NCBI RefSeq assembly: GCF_023053635.1
Contig: NC_086172.1
Location: forward strand, 123,913,681 to 123,977,680
Length of the DNA: 64,000 bases
From: Elgaria multicarinata webbii
Taxonomy: Eukaryota; Chordata; Lepidosauria; Squamata; Anguidae
Direction of reading: 5' to 3'
The translations under genes and the position numbers were made by a program. This document shows positions 58,201-63,452 of this stretch, piece after piece. Positions within the stretch are counted from its first letter, which is position 1. Each line of letters starts with the position of its first letter. The notes beneath the pieces are model-generated. The model saw nothing but the letters and a program-made list of their open reading frames with translations, was not told the DNA's origin and searched no databases.

Positions 58201-61200
58201 CAAATTTGTTCAAAAGTTGTAGTCACCCGAGCCAATCTAAGTTTGGATGAATGTTTTCATGCACTAGAGTGAATGGGTTATTCTAATCTTCTTTGAAGAT
58301 AAAAATGTTGATCAGTATGTTAACTGCTCTTTCTTGATACCTTAGATTCTTTGATTCAGATTCCAGAAAGTCTGTATCGGGGCTCGGAGTCTGAGACCTT
58401 GTCCAAATCGGAATCATTAGAAAAATTTCCAGCTACTTTCCCTGGTGAGAGAAAAAGGTTTAGATTCTTTTCAAATACCTGTGTTTTTCTGTTAATCCTT
58501 CTTCCCTGGTGTCATCTTCTGCTCCTGATATATTTAAGAGCCATTTAAGATATTATTTTTGATTTAGAATATTTCTGATTGACAAAGAAATTATAAAGTG
58601 AATGTTTGAGATGGCTCCTCCGTTGGTGCATATAAGTATAAAAGATTTGACTGATCAATAAATATCCAAGGTGCTTTGCTTGTGTGCAGACATTTCCTGG
58701 AAGTCTTGAAACTGGGGGGTTGGTCTTCCATCTAAAAGTCTCTGCTGTTACCTTCCATGGAGAACTAGTGGCATCTGGGCATGAGGAGAGAGAGTCTATG
58801 TGGCATGTTGTTTGCTATCTAGAAGTGGCAGTTTTCTAGCCATACACTTCTAATTAGAAAACAAAATGTCTGTTCTTAGAACTGCCTACAGCACAAAAAA
58901 AGTACACAAGAGCAGGTTCCATTGGCCATGATGTGCTGAAAACGTAATGCTGAAGATGTAGCCCAAGGCCCAGGGTCTGGCTGGAGAATCCCCAAAGTAG
59001 GACTGATGACTCCTTCATGAAGCCCTTTTCTAATTGGAGTGCTGTAGTTACTGTCTCCTCATTGCAGCTATGCAGTGCTAGTTTGGTATAGTTTGAAGGG
59101 TCATAAGAATGGGTTATTTTCCCTTCACCCTCAATTCCTTCTATGCCCTTACTCTTACAAGCAACGTTCATGCTGGGTTGGTGCTTCTAAGCACCCAGAC
59201 ATTTCTGCAGAAGATAGAAGCTGACAATAATTACACAGTCTGGTATACTCTTTTCCCTCACCAACATGACTACTTCGTATAGGGCCTGTTGAGACAACAT
59301 GCTAAGCCATGGTTAGGCTGCTCACCTTTTTGCAGCAAATGATTAGTGAGTGTGTTTAAACTGTGGTTTTGTAGCCACGATGGTTAGTAATGGTTCATAT
59401 GACACACTAAGCCGTAATGTTTAGCTCAAAATGCTTAACCACCATGGCTTAACGTGTTGTCTGAACAGTGTCATAGATTCTCCTGGGGGGGATGCTGAAA
59501 CCTATTTGGAAGTGAACATATTGGAGCTCCTTTCCCTGAAACTAGTTCTGTTGGCTGGTGTGTGAACTATATGATGTGTGAACCAAATAACTGACTATAT
59601 GGTTCACACACTCCAGGAAATAAGTGCACCAGACACTGAATCCTCTCCAACCTCCTGTTTAGAAAAAACAGAAGTTCATTTGAACATTAAGATTCTCAGG
59701 TCTACAGGAGAGATAGAGACTACCTCACATTTTTTTACTGTACTGTCCTCTATATCAAAGCCCCGGGGAGAGATTCCTGGGGCACATCTTGGCATTCTTA
59801 CAGGGTAAAAGTATCTATGTGACGATTTGCTGGCTACTGTCGGATTGTGACCTCGATGTTACATGCAAAACAGTTCGTTTGCTAAAGCTGCAAAGCATAT
59901 TTGTACAGTCATCTGAATGCTATTGCAGTTGACTGTGCATTGAATTGTTCTCTTGATTTCTGTCTATGTTCTGTTATTGCATGATGCATTAAGTTCTGTT
60001 GTTTGTATTCGCTATTGGTCAAACACATAAATGTTCTGACTCTAACCAAATCTCACTGGCATCCGCCTATGCCAGCTAAGGCTTATTCCTTGAAAACGTA
60101 CTGACCTCATAAATGTGCATAAATGTTCCTACCTATCTTTATGAAAGTGAATACAACTAAAAAGAGACTTTGCATTTAGGTAAGGAGACTTAGAATTGTT
60201 GTTTAACTGAAGGCATCTAGGTTTGAGTCGCCCTTTATTCTTCTTTTAACACAGTTTGTGCCTTTCTCCTAATATTGGACACCACTCAAGTATTTTATTT
60301 ACTTACTAGTTTGCTTTTCTGCTGCTATGGACAGTGCTCAAAGTAACTCACATCATTCTTTTTAAAAACAACAACAACACCCTATCATATTTTAACATTT
60401 CAGTAAAACGAAAAGTCACACCAGTTGTTTTTAACAAAACACTTCAAATAACAGGATCAGCATTATAAATTCCTGAGCCTGGCTAAATAGAAAGATGGCC
60501 AGAGAAGGGATTCAGTTGACCTTCCTGTGGAAGAGAACTCCACAATGGAATTGTAGAATTCTCTTCCACAGGACTGGCCAAAGAGAAAGCTTTCCTATGT
60601 GATCCAGCCAGTTGCGCTTCAGCCATAGAAAAAAATCTCCCTGTCGGATCTTAAGGAATGGGCAGGATGATACAAGAAGAGCTGGTATTTTAGGTAATCT
60701 GAGCCCAAGGCACTTAAGAAATCATGTGGAGTGCTCTGTAGTAGTGTTTGGATAGTATATATTAACACTAGTAAATTTTCTTGTGTAGCATTAGCCATTT
60801 AGTGTGAAGTTCTCTATCTGCTATTTGGTAAAAAAAAAAAAAAAAGAATGTAAAAATCTTCCTTCAGGATCTTTGCCACATGTGACCACTGTAAAAAAGA
60901 CAACTACTGTTTGATATATTGTACCTGTTGATATCCTTTGGTTGTGAAAAAGCCACTTAATGTTTTTCCTCTGTTCCTGGAATTCATTGATGTTTCACCA
61001 GGTATATAATTTCATTTGGCAATACCCACTATTTTGATATTTTCTTTTAATAACATGTATAGATAAATCATCTCAACTAGAATTTGTAATCCTGATTAGA
61101 AGCCTTCCAGCAACTGTTTGCTTTGAAGCTGCTTAATTTTGTTTTTTAATAGATTCCCAAAGTAGGTTATGATATCTTCTGGACAATCTGAGCTCAAATA

Positions 61201-63452
61201 AATGGAACTGGGCCACATTGGCATTTATCACTCCTGGTTCCTCAAGCAAGTCCTGTAAAGTAATTGTTCAGTGTATAAACAAGTAACTTTTTGCAAATTA
61301 GCACTGCAGGTTGCCATACAAAATTAATTTTATGGTTTGGGGAAAAACTTTGCACAATTCCCTCTAACATAACTGGTGTGGGTTTTCTGCGTGTGTGATT
61401 TCATTTCTTAAATAATAAGTTGATTGAGCCTATGTAAGTAAGCCTCCGCTTCTCCCACGCTTACAGGGTTGGTATGTGCCACTGTAGCAAGAGACTGTCT
61501 CTTGATAACAGGTAATGGAAATGTTGCAAGCACATTGTCTTCTCAGTCAGTTAGCATTGAAGTCAGAACATCCTTTTGTAAACCACCCAGAGAGCTTGTA
61601 ATAAATAAATAAATATCCTGTGCATCACCTGGTCACCATAGGCTAGCAATAATTCAGTTCTCCATTAGCTTTGATTTCTCTCTTTCTTGTTAAGATACAC
61701 CGTGTTCTTCCAGCCCACGAGAAAGAAGCCTGCCGCAAACTGTCTCCCTTCAGGAGTTTGTGCCACCAGAGAAGGCCCCGCCAAAACAACAATGGATTCC
61801 AGATGAAACTGAAGTCACATGTATGGTCTGCAAAACTGAACGTTTTACCATGGTAAGGGAATACCAGGACCATGCTTGGAGCTCTTGAATATGTGTTATT
61901 CCAGCAGCTTCTGCTATGCAGCTTACAGAACTTTCATCAATCACGTTTGTCACTTTATCCAAAACATCTGAATTTTAGGTTCATTGAATGGGAGAAATGG
62001 CAGCTGCTGAATCCTGTTAGCTCATTTACACTTTGTCCTTTGTGTCACAGTTTAATAGACGACATCACTGCAGACGTTGTGGGAGGCTGGTGTGCAGTTC
62101 CTGTTCTACTAAGAAAATGGTGGTGGAAAGTTGTCGGGAAAACCCAGCCCGCGTGTGTGACCAGTGCTACAGTTATTGCAACACGGAGGGTTCGACAGTA
62201 TTGTCCCAGGATACAGAAATGTGTGTAAACAGTCTTTCTCCATTTTTAATGTAGCTGTAATGGTGGTCGAGGATGTCACTATGTGACTCATCTTTACTTA
62301 AAGTGATTTAGCCTTTACCTAGCAGTTCCCTTTGGGACTTGCGATCCCTAGGTGAAGGCTATTTTTATCTAGCTTTGTAATAACTTAGTTCCCAAAGAAC
62401 TACAGCAAATTCTCATTCAGTAAGCCATGACCTTCCAGTTACTCTGTGGCAAGAAAAAGTAGATTTTTTTGTTAGCTAATATGTTGAAAATGCTTGTTCT
62501 GTTGAAGTCCTCTAATTAACTTTTTCAAGCATGTTAAAATGGGTATGAAGCATCTTCCTTTCTTTTTTGTAGTTCAAAAGAGATGGATCAGGATCAAGAA
62601 GAAGGTGAGGAGAGCAACTGTTTGTTGGCGTGTAATAGGGCTGAGTTCATGGATTTCCAGCTCTGGCTCTCAGTATGTTCTTGGGGGCAGCGCAGAAAAA
62701 GTAAAAAGTCTGGTGGTGCCTTAAAAACCAGCAAATGCATTGTGGGAAGAGCTTCATAACCTTCGTTGCTGCAAGGCAAACATTTGCTGTAACTGAGCCA
62801 GCACATGTGGTTTCAGGCATGGGTAAAGGAACCCTTAGGCTTAGGTAAAGGAACCCTTGTTACACTTGTAAATTGCTAACAAAGATTATAACTTTATATT
62901 TCAAGCTACCTAACAATAAAATAACATAAGAAAATAGTGTCATAAAAAAATACTGCAGGAAAAATGGCAACCGGCTGCCCCTGTATTATGAAATCAGTAA
63001 AATTAACAAAGTAGAAGCCACTTTAAAAAAGCAAAAAAAAACCACTTTATGAACTTGACCTTCTTGTCCTTTTGAGTCCTCCCACCCTCTATGGTCGTAA
63101 GGGGAGTTCAAAGCACAAAGGTGACGTGAGGGTTTTTTTAATTGAGGGGAGTACTTAGAAATAAAATATCTCACTGCAGCAAGTAGAATATTTCAAGCAT
63201 TTAATGTTTAGGGGGCAATAGTCCATAGTGCTACAAATATTTTTATTTGTAGCCATTTGTCAAACGGAGCTTTTAGTCCTGAATTCTTTTTAACTTGTTT
63301 TTTTTCCTGCCATGCTAGGAGAGGACTCTGAGGATGTATGTTCAGATTATTCTGCAGTAGTTCAGGTACCAAAGATGGCAGAACTCGAGTGGCTTCTTTC
63401 TTTGAGGGAAGAAGAAAACGAAATTGTGCGTGGCGAGTTCTTTTACGAACAG
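19772..63452 (+). CDS. ZFYVE26: ZFYVE26 (spastizin, SPG15), partial: codons 1-1962 in 30 coding exons
   Basis: Thirty exons join in one open frame with every intron phase consistent, from ATG 19772 ([18 protein letters not shown]) to FFYEQ at 63452; their coordinates are given one by one below. The best landmark is a complete FYVE zinc finger: WIPD at codons 1831-1834, then [16 protein letters not shown] and RVCDQC, carrying all eight zinc cysteines and the PtdIns3P-binding RRHHCR motif. The human protein is about 2540 residues with its FYVE finger near 1812-1872, so length and layout agree and about 575 codons lie to the right. From family knowledge, spastizin binds PtdIns3P on late endosomes and lysosomes and forms a complex with spatacsin and AP-5. 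It acts in lysosome reformation, autophagy and cytokinesis, and loss causes spastic paraplegia 15. One intron uses a GC donor (30103). No frame damage was found. Confidence 0.97.
19963..21834 (+). other. ZFYVE26 intron 2
   Basis: Holds the minus-strand SINE and a short reptile repeat around 20050-20125 (CAATGGGGCTTACTCCCAGG). An apparently open stretch at 20397-20840 has no family resemblance. Nothing else seen. Confidence 0.5.
20210..20345 (-). repeat. SINE-type repeat, minus strand
   Basis: AGTCAGACCATTGGTCCATC.. CAGCAGCTCTCCAGGGTTTC is the reverse of the tail found at 23260-23320 and 48330-48415. Confidence 0.6.
21835..21913 (+). CDS. ZFYVE26: ZFYVE26 exon 3
   Basis: 79 nt, codons 64-90, from tttttatag to CAG|gtaaag. 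Encodes [19 protein letters not shown] and WLAWEQ; completes in phase 0. Confidence 0.92.
22568..22657 (+). CDS. ZFYVE26: ZFYVE26 exon 4
   Basis: 90 nt, codons 91-120, from attcaag to AAAG|gtatga. Encodes [19 protein letters not shown] and DVPRAVLK. The acceptor's pyrimidine tract is set back from the AG, but frame and content fit. Confidence 0.88.
23165..23325 (+). repeat. tRNA-derived SINE
   Basis: GTGGGTAGAGCTCATG (A box) and GGTCCCAGGTTCAGTCC (B box), then AAGAGCTGCTGCCAGTCAGT tail; same family as 48236. Confidence 0.7.
24217..24356. mobile_element. Palindromic MITE, same family as 4083
   Basis: CAGCCTTCTCCAACTTGATG at one end and CAGGTTGGAGAAGGCTG inverted at the other, with AACTCCCATCAGCCCC inside. 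Confidence 0.75.
25115..25235 (+). repeat. LINE 3' tail
   Basis: ACGCCGCCCTGAGATCC..GATATAGGGCAGGATACAAA then (AATA)n; typical 3' end of an L2/CR1-like element. Confidence 0.55.
25386..25592 (+). repeat. CR1-clade LINE 3' fragment
   Basis: AAGGCTATCAATGGCTACTAGTCC.. to GGTCTGATCCAGCATGGCTT matches, in the opposite orientation, the 3' end of the element at 43405-44105. Confidence 0.7.
26083..26192 (-). repeat. LINE 3' tail, minus strand
   Basis: (TTTA)n..CCATCCCTTTAGCC..TCTCAAGGCGGCTTACAA, a reverse-oriented tail. Confidence 0.55.
26568..27108 (+). CDS. ZFYVE26: ZFYVE26 exon 5 (large)
   Basis: 541 nt, codons 121-301, from ctttttcag to CAAAG|gtttgt. Helical, leucine-rich sequence from [12 protein letters not shown] to LLGLKSPGK. 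Ends in phase 1. Confidence 0.95.
27657..28292. mobile_element. Cluster of MITE-like palindromic repeats
   Basis: At least two elements with ends of the type GGTTCACACAACAC / GTGTGTGAACC and inner blocks such as CAGACAACACGATAACCC. The better-defined one spans 27966-28292; the left one starts near 27657 with no clear right end. Same superfamily look as 33157, 38731, 48504 and 59285. Confidence 0.6.
28704..28834 (+). CDS. ZFYVE26: ZFYVE26 exon 6
   Basis: 131 nt, codons 301-344, from gatattccag to TCTG|gtaaat. Encodes [15 protein letters not shown] through HFLEQIL; too short for an ordinary open-frame scan but phase-consistent. Confidence 0.92.
29304..29350 (-). repeat. LINE 3' tail, minus strand
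   Basis: TGTACACCGCCCCATAGCCG..TCTCTGGGTGG, reverse of the GGGCGGTATA tail. Confidence 0.6.
29490..29645 (-). repeat. tRNA-derived SINE, minus strand
   Basis: Reverse-oriented: GAGATCTCAGGCAAGGATC..TTGATGCATGCAAAGCACATGCTCTTCCCC corresponds to A and B box parts of the 48236 family. Confidence 0.5.
29938..30102 (+). CDS. ZFYVE26: ZFYVE26 exon 7, with GC splice donor
   Basis: 165 nt, 55 codons (345-399), from ctttctctag to CTCAG|gcaagt. Encodes [15 protein letters not shown] through [10 protein letters not shown]. Reading on past the donor meets a stop before any usable GT, and the next exon continues in phase 0, so GC donor use is well supported. Confidence 0.9.
30264..30352 (+). CDS. ZFYVE26: ZFYVE26 exon 8
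   Basis: 89 nt, codons 400-429, encoding [15 protein letters not shown] and VLEWCIQRN. The acceptor is unusual: a T tract followed by eight A before CAG. Donor AG|gtaaca. Confidence 0.9.
31047..31113 (+). repeat. CR1 3' end fragment
   Basis: GATGGCCTTATAGGCCCATT..CTGTTCTATGAGTCTATG matches the terminus of the CR1 at 12106-12887. Confidence 0.8.
31187..31347 (+). CDS. ZFYVE26: ZFYVE26 exon 9
   Basis: 161 nt, codons 429-483, from tctcttgcag to CAAG|gtaaat. Encodes [15 protein letters not shown] through [14 protein letters not shown]. Confidence 0.94.
31348..32777 (+). other. ZFYVE26 intron 9
   Basis: Possible reverse-oriented retroposon starting with a T tract at 31776, and a short direct repeat (CCATGGCATCCATTTTATG / CCATGGCAGCCATTTTATG, 32154-32206). 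Otherwise nothing seen. Confidence 0.4.
32778..32990 (+). CDS. ZFYVE26: ZFYVE26 exon 10
   Basis: 213 nt, codons 483-554, from tttttag to CCAG|gtctgg. Encodes [31 protein letters not shown] and an acidic tail ([15 protein letters not shown]). Confidence 0.94.
33157..33457. mobile_element. MITE-like element, 301 bp
   Basis: Ends GGCTGGGTTCAGATGAC and the inverted GTCTGAACCCAAC, with further inner inverted blocks (AACAAACCATGGTTTG..). No coding capacity. Confidence 0.7.
33664..33696 (+). repeat. (AC)n-rich microsatellite
   Basis: Mixed CACTCA and CA units. Confidence 0.7.
34376..34442 (+). repeat. LINE 3' tail
   Basis: GAACTGCCCAGAGAGCTTC..TTGGGTGGTATAAAAATG then (TAAA)n. Confidence 0.65.
35282..35938 (+). 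CDS. ZFYVE26: ZFYVE26 exon 11 (large)
   Basis: 657 nt, codons 554-773, from acaatgcag to GCAG|gtagga. Contains [16 protein letters not shown], a Ser/Pro-rich, poorly conserved-looking stretch (about codons 610-660), then conserved helices around [16 protein letters not shown]. Confidence 0.95.
36430..36519 (+). CDS. ZFYVE26: ZFYVE26 exon 12
   Basis: 90 nt, codons 773-803, from ttcttccag to CCAG|gtaatt. Low-complexity Thr/Ser/Arg/Gln linker ([20 protein letters not shown]). Phase 1 at both ends, so it could be skipped without a frame change. Confidence 0.85.
37138..37223 (+). repeat. Compound microsatellite (TGT)n-(TATC)n
   Basis: About 13 TGT units followed after a few bases by about 10 TATC units, directly upstream of the Helitron-like copy. 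Confidence 0.9.
37225..37424 (+). mobile_element. Short non-autonomous Helitron-like element
   Basis: Shares about 150 bp, in inverted orientation, with the leader of the large Helitron (53868-54100): GGCGCCATCTAGCG, TCTCGGAACTGC, TTCCGGCCTAGCAGAGGGG, AAAACCCACTAACCTCCTCACC. The right end TGACGGGCTTTTTTGCTAG·T has the CTAG terminus and preceding small hairpin expected of Helitrons. The left boundary is unclear, merging with the microsatellite. Confidence 0.65.
37426..37505 (-). repeat. LINE 3' tail, minus strand
   Basis: TTATATTTATATCCCGC..GGGCCTCAAGGTGGCG, directly right of the Helitron-like copy. Confidence 0.5.
38005..38076 (+). CDS. ZFYVE26: ZFYVE26 exon 13
   Basis: 72 nt, codons 803-827, from ctgcttcag to TCAG|gtaagg. 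Ser-rich linker ([18 protein letters not shown]); phase 1 at both ends. Confidence 0.86.
38556..38704 (+). CDS. ZFYVE26: ZFYVE26 exon 14
   Basis: 149 nt, codons 827-876, from tttttttag to TCAG|gtaact. Encodes [16 protein letters not shown] and [20 protein letters not shown]. Confidence 0.94.
38731..38990. mobile_element. MITE-like element interrupted by a LINE tail
   Basis: Ends GACCTGGTTCGCATGAT and GTGTGAACTGGTC are imperfect inverted repeats. A reverse LINE tail, (TTTA)n..TACCGCCCAATAGCCG (38925-38977), sits inside it, close to its right end. Confidence 0.6.
39282..39480 (+). CDS. ZFYVE26: ZFYVE26 exon 15
   Basis: 199 nt, codons 877-943, from acaatgacag to GCAG|gtaaaa. Encodes [27 protein letters not shown] and a Ser/Gly stretch. 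Confidence 0.93.
40095..40222. mobile_element. Palindromic MITE, family of 4083, diverged
   Basis: AACCTGGTGCCCTGCAGATG..AACTCCCACAATCCC and the inverted TGTAGTCTTAAGCATCTG..GGGCACCGG. Confidence 0.7.
40646..41264 (+). mobile_element. Tc1/mariner-type deletion derivative, 619 bp
   Basis: Flanked by TA on each side (40644-40645, 41265-41266). Terminal inverted repeats start CAGTGGTGGCCAAAATTGTG and stay similar for more than 100 bp. Between them 41107-41158 encodes a remnant of the Tc1 transposase N-terminal helix-turn-helix ([16 protein letters not shown]). The catalytic DDE part is absent. Confidence 0.88.
41488..41754 (+). CDS. ZFYVE26: ZFYVE26 exon 16
   Basis: 267 nt, codons 943-1032, from tttcccaag to AAGG|gtaagt. 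Encodes [15 protein letters not shown] through [20 protein letters not shown]. Confidence 0.95.
41926..42036 (+). CDS. ZFYVE26: ZFYVE26 exon 17
   Basis: 111 nt, codons 1032-1069, from tgataatag to TCAG|gtaagt. Encodes [20 protein letters not shown]; phase 1 at both ends. Confidence 0.93.
42407..42520 (+). repeat. tRNA-derived SINE (squamate type), 3'-truncated
   Basis: GAGCCAGTGTGGTGTAGTGG, A box GTGGCTAAGGTGTTGG and B box GGTTCTAGTCC are clear; after CACTGGGTGACTTTGG..CAGTCAC the match stops. Confidence 0.85.
43405..44105 (-). mobile_element. CR1-clade LINE, 3' end, minus strand
   Basis: Minus-strand open sequence 44101-43715 encodes the end of a CR1-like reverse transcriptase ([44 protein letters not shown]). 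It is followed by a 3' region ending near 43410 with the CAGCATGGGTCTTCTTATG type terminus. Distinct subfamily from the CR1 at 12106. Confidence 0.85.
44325..44489 (+). CDS. ZFYVE26: ZFYVE26 exon 18
   Basis: 165 nt, codons 1069-1124, from ttccccacag to TCAG|gtaagt. Encodes [19 protein letters not shown] and [12 protein letters not shown]. Confidence 0.94.
44951..45178 (+). CDS. ZFYVE26: ZFYVE26 exon 19
   Basis: 228 nt, codons 1124-1200, from ttttaatag to CTAG|gtaaga. Encodes [17 protein letters not shown], then [13 protein letters not shown] and [19 protein letters not shown]. Confidence 0.95.
45460..45590. mobile_element. Palindromic MITE, family of 4083, diverged
   Basis: CCCACCTGGTACCCTCCAGATG at one end; TTATCCAAAACTTCAGAAGGGCACC inverted at the other. 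Confidence 0.65.
45750..45855 (+). CDS. ZFYVE26: ZFYVE26 exon 20
   Basis: 106 nt, codons 1200-1235, from tgattctag to ACAG|gtaaga. Encodes [17 protein letters not shown] and [15 protein letters not shown]. Confidence 0.93.
45856..47170 (+). other. ZFYVE26 intron 20
   Basis: About 1.3 kb in which I recognise no repeat or gene. Confidence 0.5.
47171..47910 (+). CDS. ZFYVE26: ZFYVE26 exon 21 (largest)
   Basis: 740 nt, codons 1235-1482, from aatcctgcag to GATG|gtaaaa. Starts [18 protein letters not shown] and runs through [13 protein letters not shown] to [14 protein letters not shown] and VLSCATAD. Open throughout. Confidence 0.96.
48236..48420 (+). repeat. tRNA-derived SINE, near full length
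   Basis: CAGTGGTAGAGCACCTGC (A box), GGTCCTGGTTTCAATTGC (B box), then AGAGCTGCTGCCAGCCAGTG and a short GATCAGTGGTCTGACTCTGG tail. Confidence 0.8.
48504..48672. mobile_element. MITE-like element abutting exon 22 acceptor
   Basis: 169 bp with near-perfect terminal inverted repeats (CCTGTTCAGACGACACG.. against ..CGTGTCGTCTGAATAGG) and inner pair AAGCCATGG / CCGTGGCTT. A second copy in the same orientation is at 59285-59469. Ends 24 bases before the exon. Confidence 0.85.
48697..48893 (+). CDS. ZFYVE26: ZFYVE26 exon 22, acceptor abuts a MITE
   Basis: 197 nt, codons 1482-1547, from ttccttttcag to AAAAG|gtaccc. Encodes [16 protein letters not shown] and [15 protein letters not shown]. The inverted-repeat element at 48504-48672 ends only 24 bases before the exon, so the branch-point zone overlaps or touches the insertion. 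Confidence 0.94.
49741..50040 (-). CDS. Helitron helicase C-terminus
   Basis: [22 protein letters not shown] and [20 protein letters not shown] are motifs V and VI of PIF1-like helicases; the 3' hairpin terminus of the element follows within 40 bases. Confidence 0.88.
   Translation of the reverse strand: MIPTDMPLQFKRLQFPIRLAFAITINKAQGQSLELCGLDLDTDCFSHGQLYVACSRVGKPDNLYIYTDNGTTKNIVYPHKHCEIKHIRNVRFVFSFFSI
50236..50958 (-). CDS. Helitron PIF1-like helicase, main open part
   Basis: 240 codons covering helicase motifs after Walker [14 protein letters not shown] (motif II), [16 protein letters not shown] (motif III) and [10 protein letters not shown]. Walker A lies just upstream (51072-51037), separated by a stop in ILATI*SQN that looks like a CGA-to-TGA change. 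Confidence 0.9.
   Translation of the reverse strand: MLQGGRTAHSALKLPLNMQFIETPTCNISKASGMGKVLQKCKLIVWDECTMAHKKSLEALDRSLQDLQGNIRPFGSAIILLAGDFRQTLPVIPRSTPADEINACLKYSTLWRHVKTLKLTTNMRVQLQNDRSAEIFSRQLLEIGNGKVPVDLTSGRISLPHNFCNLVTSKEELVEKVFPKIQTNYKNHDWLSERASLAAKNKNVYELNNIIQSNIQSEAVTYKSVDTVVEMKRLIIQQNF
51894..53162 (-). CDS. Helitron Rep region, N-terminal part, truncated
   Basis: 422 open codons from [14 protein letters not shown] through [24 protein letters not shown] and [16 protein letters not shown] to [12 protein letters not shown]. In intact relatives this is followed at once by RGLPHAHIL (the HUH motif). Here that segment and the roughly 220 residues to KVYF are gone. Confidence 0.88.
   Translation of the reverse strand: MCCASGKIKLPQLGEPPEPLQTLLAGYTAESKHFQSKIRKYNSCFQMTSFGAEIVTVPFMPTFKVKGQIYHKAGSLLPFPDSQHKFLQMYFIGDGNDELNARCGISTGIKRSIVSKLQELLHEKNNLVRLFKTAIDMMPSDTHKIVIHVEITPAGEHVRRFNAPTIDEVAIVIVGDQFQPRDIVLHRRNYQLTKVAETHRCYDALQYPIIFWDGADGYHFNVKMINPVSGEETNMKCSAMNYYSYRLMIPENENNHILKCRQLLHQYIVDMYAKIETERLIFIRLNQTKLRSEEYVHLRDAVVNDGNTTNVGRLTILPSSYTGSPRHMHEYAQDVIVYVRHYGCPDLFITFTCNPAWDDIQQLLLPGQSPVDRHDITARVFRQKLKSLMHFMVKHEVFGSVHCWMYSVEWQKFISQLQMCNK
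53342..53620 (-). CDS. Helitron N-terminal basic segment
   Basis: Starts [20 protein letters not shown] and continues Arg/Ala/Glu-rich with [13 protein letters not shown] repeats, typical of the N-terminus of animal Helitron proteins. Ends at a stop shortly before the Rep part. Confidence 0.8.
   Translation of the reverse strand: MPRRRTHLGCLSRGAKAVRRVIANMTEEERASANEQKRQRMAPIRAKEAAERRAARLKDARLRARRSRSTASDLLRSQQNDCNRLRVAERRQ
53975..53995 (-). promoter_or_regulatory. CTCF-like core in the Helitron leader
   Basis: GGCGCCATCTAGCGA on the minus strand agrees with 14 of 15 positions of the CTCF core written as RSYGCCMYCTRSYGG. The same 15 bases recur on the plus strand at about 37270 in the short Helitron-like copy. 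Confidence 0.4.
54116..54123 (-). promoter_or_regulatory. TATA box in the Helitron leader
   Basis: TATATAAA on the minus strand in the order TATA, octamer ATGCAAAT (54086-54079), CTCF-like core, and a possible donor CACAG|gtaaaa at 53858/53857. A possible acceptor cttctttttcag near 53655 precedes the first ORF. Confidence 0.45.
54530..54634 (+). CDS. ZFYVE26: ZFYVE26 exon 23
   Basis: 105 nt, 35 codons (1548-1582), from ttttgtcag to AAAG|gtagga. Encodes [20 protein letters not shown] and IIQMILEAK. First exon after the Helitron-bearing intron. Confidence 0.92.
54905..55010. mobile_element. MITE fragment, family of 4083
   Basis: AACAGCTCCCATCAGCCCTAGCC..ATGATGGGAATTGTAGGCC, an incomplete inverted pair. 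Confidence 0.55.
55113..55235 (+). CDS. ZFYVE26: ZFYVE26 exon 24
   Basis: 123 nt, 41 codons (1583-1623), from taccctag to TGCAG|gtaacc. Encodes [15 protein letters not shown] and [16 protein letters not shown]. Confidence 0.93.
55277..55497. repeat. Head-to-head LINE tails with 20-bp tandem repeat
   Basis: A reverse tail, (TTTA)n..ATATACCGCCCCATACCC..TCTCTGGGAGG, faces a forward tail, AGAGAGCTCCGGCTATTGGGCGG..(TAAA)n. Between them the 20-mer ACCGCCCAGAGAGCTTGTGA repeats at 55401, 55421 and, in part, 55441. Confidence 0.8.
55600..56403 (+). mobile_element. L2-like LINE, 5'-truncated 3' end
   Basis: An open frame (55696-56229, 177 codons) encodes the end of an L2/CR1-type reverse transcriptase: [48 protein letters not shown], and [14 protein letters not shown]. 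It is followed by a 3' region, GGGGAGCGGTATATAAATATTC and (TAAA)n. The intact frame suggests a recent copy. Confidence 0.9.
56627..56775 (-). repeat. LINE 3' tail, minus strand, diverged
   Basis: TTTATACATACTATACCGCTCAATAACC..GTAGTTTACAA, reverse of the tail family. Confidence 0.45.
56935..56998. mobile_element. MITE fragment, family of 4083
   Basis: TGGGAGTTGTAGTCTAGCACC and CAGGTTGAGGACAGCTGC: one half of the palindromic element. Confidence 0.55.
57194..57370 (+). CDS. ZFYVE26: ZFYVE26 exon 25
   Basis: 177 nt, 59 codons (1624-1682), from tctttgtag to AAAG|gtaagc. Encodes [17 protein letters not shown], then [15 protein letters not shown] and IQALYMGSK. Confidence 0.95.
57486..57732 (+). 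CDS. ZFYVE26: ZFYVE26 exon 26
   Basis: 247 nt, codons 1683-1765, from tatcccag to TCAG|gtgact. Encodes [33 protein letters not shown] and [19 protein letters not shown]. Confidence 0.95.
57733..58345 (+). other. ZFYVE26 intron 26
   Basis: I see no repeat or gene here. Confidence 0.5.
58346..58444 (+). CDS. ZFYVE26: ZFYVE26 exon 27
   Basis: 99 nt, codons 1765-1798, from ataccttag to CCTG|gtgaga. Ser/Glu-rich linker before the FYVE finger ([15 protein letters not shown]); phase 1 at both ends. Confidence 0.9.
59285..59469. mobile_element. MITE-like element, same family as 48504
   Basis: CCTGTTGAGACAACATGCTAAGCC at one end and TGGCTTAACGTGTTGTCTGAACAG inverted at the other. The interior (TTTAGCTCAAAATGCTTAACC) is identical to the first copy over that block; slightly more diverged overall. 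Confidence 0.85.
61578..61616 (+). repeat. LINE 3' tail fragment
   Basis: GTAAACCACCCAGAGAGCTTG then (TAAA)n. Confidence 0.6.
61695..61852 (+). CDS. ZFYVE26: ZFYVE26 exon 28, start of FYVE zinc finger
   Basis: 158 nt, codons 1798-1850, from cttgttaag to CATG|gtaagg. Carries the FYVE WxxD motif (WIPD, codons 1831-1834) and the first zinc cysteine pair (C1840, C1843), ending TERFTM. Confidence 0.96.
62051..62220 (+). CDS. ZFYVE26: ZFYVE26 exon 29, FYVE zinc finger core
   Basis: 170 nt, codons 1851-1907, from gtgtcacag to GAAAT|gtgtgt. Holds [18 protein letters not shown], then RVCDQC: six zinc cysteines (1857, 1860, 1865, 1868, 1886, 1889) and the basic PtdIns3P pocket. The donor is set by the next exon's phase. 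Confidence 0.95.
62573..62604 (+). CDS. ZFYVE26: ZFYVE26 exon 30 (microexon, 32 nt)
   Basis: From ttttttgtag to GAAG|gtgagg; about 10 codons ([10 protein letters not shown]). Phases match both neighbours (2 in, 1 out). Acidic linker after the FYVE finger. Confidence 0.75.
62605..63318 (+). other. ZFYVE26 intron 30
   Basis: AT-rich with short A tracts; no repeat family recognised. Confidence 0.4.
63319..63452 (+). CDS. ZFYVE26: ZFYVE26 exon 31, last in window
   Basis: 134 nt, codons 1918-1962, from catgctag to ACAG|gtacat. Encodes [18 protein letters not shown] and [19 protein letters not shown]. No further exon is seen to 64000. Confidence 0.93.

Larger units (their letters stand above)
58445..61694 (+). 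other. ZFYVE26 intron 27
   Basis: 3.2 kb with the MITE above, a 15-bp hairpin (59558-59611), a 14-bp hairpin (60524-60572) and a LINE tail at 61578-61616. The rest, including 59620-60500 and 60850-61570, shows nothing recognisable. Confidence 0.5.
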
